In this document: positions 5,634-7,577 of the stretch, one piece after another
Position numbering within the stretch: the stretch's first letter is position 1
Layout: every line of letters begins with the position of its first letter
DNA from: Nitrososphaerales archaeon TH5893
GTDB taxonomy: Archaea; Thermoproteota; Nitrososphaeria; Nitrososphaerales; Nitrososphaeraceae
Direction: 5' to 3'
DNA length: 7,577 nucleotides
Assembly (NCBI GenBank): GCA_014523685.1
Contig: JAATVT010000224.1
Location: 1 to 7,577, forward strand
Notes under the pieces: model-generated
Told to the model about the DNA's origin: nothing
Database searches by the model: none
Seen by the model: only the letters and a program-made list of their open reading frames with translations
Made by a program: the position numbers and the translations under genes

Positions 5634-5826
5634 TTGACGAGAACAAGAAAAATTATTATGGTTGATGATGAACCAGGTATGGGTCGATTACTTTTTTGTG
5701 AACCCGGAAGCGGGGTCAGATGCTAAGATTGCCTTTCTATTCCTACTTATGTGAATGGAGGGCTATGCATTTGCCCTCGTACTTAAAACCTTACCCTCAG
5801 TCAACGATGTAAGAATTTGCCATCTG
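5634..5826 (+). pseudogene. Degraded response-regulator receiver domain
   Basis: Two forward frames together spell a receiver (CheY-like) domain. The first frame from 5634 reads LTRTRKIIMVDDEPGM, with the acidic DDEP pocket that binds magnesium at the end of strand 1. The next frame, from about 5683, continues with VDYFFVNPEA, typical of strand 2 and the following helix. It then reads FLFLLM, a stop (TGA 5752-5754), and MEGYAFALVLKTL, matching the segment after the phosphorylated aspartate (usually LLLDxxMPxMxGY). It ends SVNDVRICHL, matching strand 4 before the conserved Thr. The alpha-1 region between DDEP and VDYF is missing roughly 15 residues, the phospho-acceptor Asp is gone, and the original ATG may have become TTG. 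At least one frameshift, one stop and two deletions mean it cannot make a working receiver. Intact response regulators are numerous in soil Nitrososphaerales, so this is probably a decayed paralogue. Confidence 0.68.
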
Positions 5827-5931
5827 TGTAAGATAATAATCATGGAAGCTTCTCTAGGTTAAACTGAATAGGGGTCCTGACGCTTCAAAGGATTTGTCAC
5901 TCTGGTGCAATGGTTGAGTTATATCTTAAAG

Positions 5932-7359
5932 TCAAGAGCTGGAGTGGTTTCCATTTTTCTCTTCGTTGGCTTCTCTCTCTGGTTCTTCCTTTATCGCTAT
6001 CGTTGAATGTTTCCTTTCGTCTATCACTAACTCAACGTACTCCCTTACGTCTTTCTCGGTAACTGAATATGAAAGGCCCCCAGTCTGTTCTTCCATTCTA
6101 TCTTTGCCGTCTTCGACCATTTTCAATATTCTTTTTCTGACTTCCTGTTCCATTTGAGCCGTTCCTATATTGTCTACCAGCCCTATGTTAGATTTTCGAA
6201 TTGATTTTCTTAACGAGCTATCTTGAGCCAAAGATATGGCGCAAACATACAATCCAATGCTGAACAAATATGACGACAGCAGTACGAGCGAATGCGCAGC
6301 CGCTCCGTATGTTGGTTCTAGAGCAGAGGTCGAAAGTGCAATGCCGACTATAGTATCACCTATTCCAGTGATTATGAGATAGTCCTTTATTCTTGATGAA
6401 GCAATTCTTCTCGCTATCACAAAAAAAGCGAGACCAAAAACAATATTACCCCCTATGGTACCGGCTCTGAATAGAATTCTAAAGTAATACCGGTATGCTT
6501 CGTCAACCCCTGCCATACTTTCTCCATAAAAAAAGCCGGGCATCTTTCCCACCAGATATAGGATCAAGGGGAGGGATAGGATTATCCAAAACGAAAGTGG
6601 AAGTTTGCCTATCCTTTGATAGGCTCCTCTTAGTAGCGTTGTCGAAGCTATCCATCTAAACACAAACGCTATAGGTAAAACCGTAGAATTCAAGAGGTTA
6701 TAGTATTCTAAGCTTGAATCTGGTATTATCAGAAACGAAGTAGTATCCGGATTTACTTCCTTACGAACCACCTGGGCATCGTATTTTTCTGAGTCCTTGT
6801 ATTGGAAGGTAGATTGAATAACCTCTCCTGGAGGGGTATTTTCTTTTACCTCTTGTACCATTAATAATTTAGTTCCTACGTCTTCCGCTATTGATGCGCC
6901 AAGGGTTAATGCTGCAATTCCATAAAATAACACGGTAAAATTCTTGTATTCACTTGATTTGTACCATGAAAAAAACTTGAATGAAATAATCCCCATAATA
7001 ATCGTCGCAAGTATCGAGCTAATCGCAAAAACTGAATGAGACAGGTATCTTGTGCTTGAAGGGCTATTATTAATAAGTACCAATAGCAGTACTCCGAACA
7101 TGCCAAACTGTACGACAGTTACAGTCCAGAACATGACATTAATAAAACGTGATTTGGCTCTGATTTCAGTACTAACTCGTTTAGTGTATCCTAGGAGAAT
7201 CCAAGAACCTATTCCGTATCCGATCGTTACCGTCAAAACAAAAAGTATGACTTCAATATCCTTATAGGCGGGCAAAACTTGCCGTGTGACAAGCAAATCA
7301 ATAATTACGAGAAATATTATTACAATGCCCGCTAAAACAGCTGCCTTTCTACTATACAT
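5932..7359 (-). CDS. Polytopic membrane protein with charged cytoplasmic tail, 475 aa, function unknown
   Basis: The protein has about ten hydrophobic segments: roughly 7-25, 36-58, 73-97, 107-128, 141-160, 226-246, 256-276, 293-317, 326-346 and 355-378. A 60-residue polar loop (about 164-224, with Tyr, Glu and Pro) separates the first five from the last five and is probably outside the cell. The last 95 residues are hydrophilic and helical (KSIRKSNIGLVDNIGTAQ, then MEQEVRKRILKMVEDGKDRM), look cytoplasmic and possibly coiled-coil, and end in a Glu/Lys/Ser-rich tail. The motif LRKSIRKSxxxLxDxIGTAQMEQE is one I associate with a multi-copy family restricted to Nitrososphaerota, without known function; this is from memory. 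No transporter or kinase motif is visible. A sensory or scaffold role is a guess from the 5+5 architecture and tail. ATG 7357-7359 is the first start and fits the promoter at 7403-7414. Confidence 0.88.
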   Translation of the reverse strand: MYSRKAAVLAGIVIIFLVIIDLLVTRQVLPAYKDIEVILFVLTVTIGYGIGSWILLGYTKRVSTEIRAKSRFINVMFWTVTVVQFGMFGVLLLVLINNSPSSTRYLSHSVFAISSILATIIMGIISFKFFSWYKSSEYKNFTVLFYGIAALTLGASIAEDVGTKLLMVQEVKENTPPGEVIQSTFQYKDSEKYDAQVVRKEVNPDTTSFLIIPDSSLEYYNLLNSTVLPIAFVFRWIASTTLLRGAYQRIGKLPLSFWIILSLPLILYLVGKMPGFFYGESMAGVDEAYRYYFRILFRAGTIGGNIVFGLAFFVIARRIASSRIKDYLIITGIGDTIVGIALSTSALEPTYGAAAHSLVLLSSYLFSIGLYVCAISLAQDSSLRKSIRKSNIGLVDNIGTAQMEQEVRKRILKMVEDGKDRMEEQTGGLSYSVTEKDVREYVELVIDERKHSTIAIKEEPEREANEEKNGNHSSS

Positions 7360-7375
7360 GACCGAAGAAACGGTC
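7360..7375. repeat. 5-bp hairpin directly before the membrane-protein start codon
   Basis: GACCG and CGGTC are perfect complements around a 6-base loop, and the repeat ends one base before the ATG. In the predicted leader of about 24 bases it would form a stem touching the start codon and could modulate translation; it could also be a protein site. Confidence 0.3.
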
Positions 7376-7402
7376 TTAGTCCTTGTCGAAGCCGTATTGC
7401 TG

Positions 7403-7414
7403 TTATGTATAAAA
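7403..7414 (-). promoter_or_regulatory. TATA box for the 475-aa membrane protein
   Basis: The minus strand reads TTTTATACATAA, centred about 50 bases before the ATG; transcription would start near 7383 with a leader of about 24 bases. A second AT-rich element (TATATAATATAG, 7417-7428) lies just upstream and could serve as a tandem promoter. Confidence 0.5.
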
Positions 7415-7503
7415 TACTATATTATATACTTTCAATTCCTGCAATAAAAGTAATCAGGGGGAAAAATAATCAACATCTTTAAAGCTTGATTCCGACAAGT
7501 CGA

Positions 7504-7513
7504 AATAAATTTT
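7504..7513 (+). promoter_or_regulatory. TATA-like element for a possible gene at 7535
   Basis: AATAAATTTT is centred 26-27 bases before ATG 7535, the spacing expected for a leaderless archaeal gene. A CGAC-AA-GTCG palindrome (7493-7502) abuts it upstream. The DNA is AT-rich, so a chance match is possible. Confidence 0.35.
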
Positions 7514-7534
7514 AATTCTGTGGGAAAAAGATTA

Positions 7535-7577
7535 ATGGCTCAAAGCCATTTTCATCCAATATCTACGAGCCCACTGC
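7535..7577 (+). CDS. Possible start of a leaderless gene, truncated by window end
   Basis: From ATG 7535 the frame is open for 14 codons to the window end (MAQSHFHPISTSPL). The only support is a TATA-like element at the right distance and divergence from the membrane-protein gene. The start codon lies in a tight inverted repeat, AATGGCT-CAA-AGCCATT (7534-7550), which could hide it or act as an operator. The family cannot be judged from 14 residues. Confidence 0.28.
   Translation, partial: MAQSHFHPISTSPL

Larger units (their letters stand above)
5517..5931. other. Intergenic stretch holding a receiver-domain relic
   Basis: These 415 bases contain no intact gene. A seven-T run at 5572-5578 is a candidate terminator for the 68-aa gene. 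Bases 5634-5826 are the remains of a response regulator, described separately. From 5827 to 5931 all three forward frames hold stops and I recognise nothing. Confidence 0.55.

Noticed and set aside
7052..7267. 71-codon plus-strand and nearby minus-strand alternative frames
   Set aside because: They are shadows of the 475-aa membrane protein, whose regular hydrophobic segments identify the coding frame.
1..7577. CRISPR array, insertion sequence or defence system
   Set aside because: There is no regularly spaced repeat set, no transposase or integrase reading frame, and no nuclease, helicase or toxin-antitoxin motifs in any supported gene.

Overview
The window looks like a chromosomal segment of an ammonia-oxidising archaeon of the Nitrososphaerota (Thaumarchaeota), probably order Nitrososphaerales. 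The sequence is AT-rich by eye. It shows archaeal TATA-box promoters with leaderless or nearly leaderless genes, a tRNA without an encoded CCA, a B12-dependent methionine synthase split into two proteins, very short secreted proteins, and a multi-pass membrane protein with a charged cytoplasmic tail of a kind I associate with this group. The genus cannot be fixed from this window; a low-GC lineage such as Nitrosocosmicus is a guess.

Layout. Bases 1-168 hold the end of a plus-strand gene of unknown function. A convergent minus-strand gene (197-517) encodes a 106-aa protein with an HExxH motif. Next come the two halves of cobalamin-dependent methionine synthase on the minus strand. The upstream gene (3336-4280) is the zinc homocysteine methyltransferase domain. 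The downstream gene (724-3261) carries the methylpterin, cap/B12-binding and AdoMet reactivation domains. Together they make about 1160 residues, close to one-piece MetH, so they should act as one enzyme. A tRNA-Arg(GCG) gene (4428-4502) is divergent from them.

From 4503 to 5931 the DNA is gene-poor. It contains two small secreted-protein genes (4900-5118 and 5310-5516), a tiny signal-peptide-like relic inside a 14-bp inverted repeat (4622-4697), and a previously unlabelled pseudogene of a response-regulator receiver domain (5634-5826) with a frameshift, an in-frame stop and internal deletions. A 475-aa polytopic membrane protein follows on the minus strand (5932-7359). A possible leaderless plus-strand gene begins at 7535 and runs out of the window.

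The metabolic theme is methionine/AdoMet synthesis coupled to cobalamin. The rest looks like lineage-specific envelope and signalling content. I see no mobile element with a transposase, no CRISPR array and no defence system. The most informative non-obvious items are the receiver pseudogene, the separate promoter for the second MetH gene, and the HExxH protein with a palindrome in its promoter.
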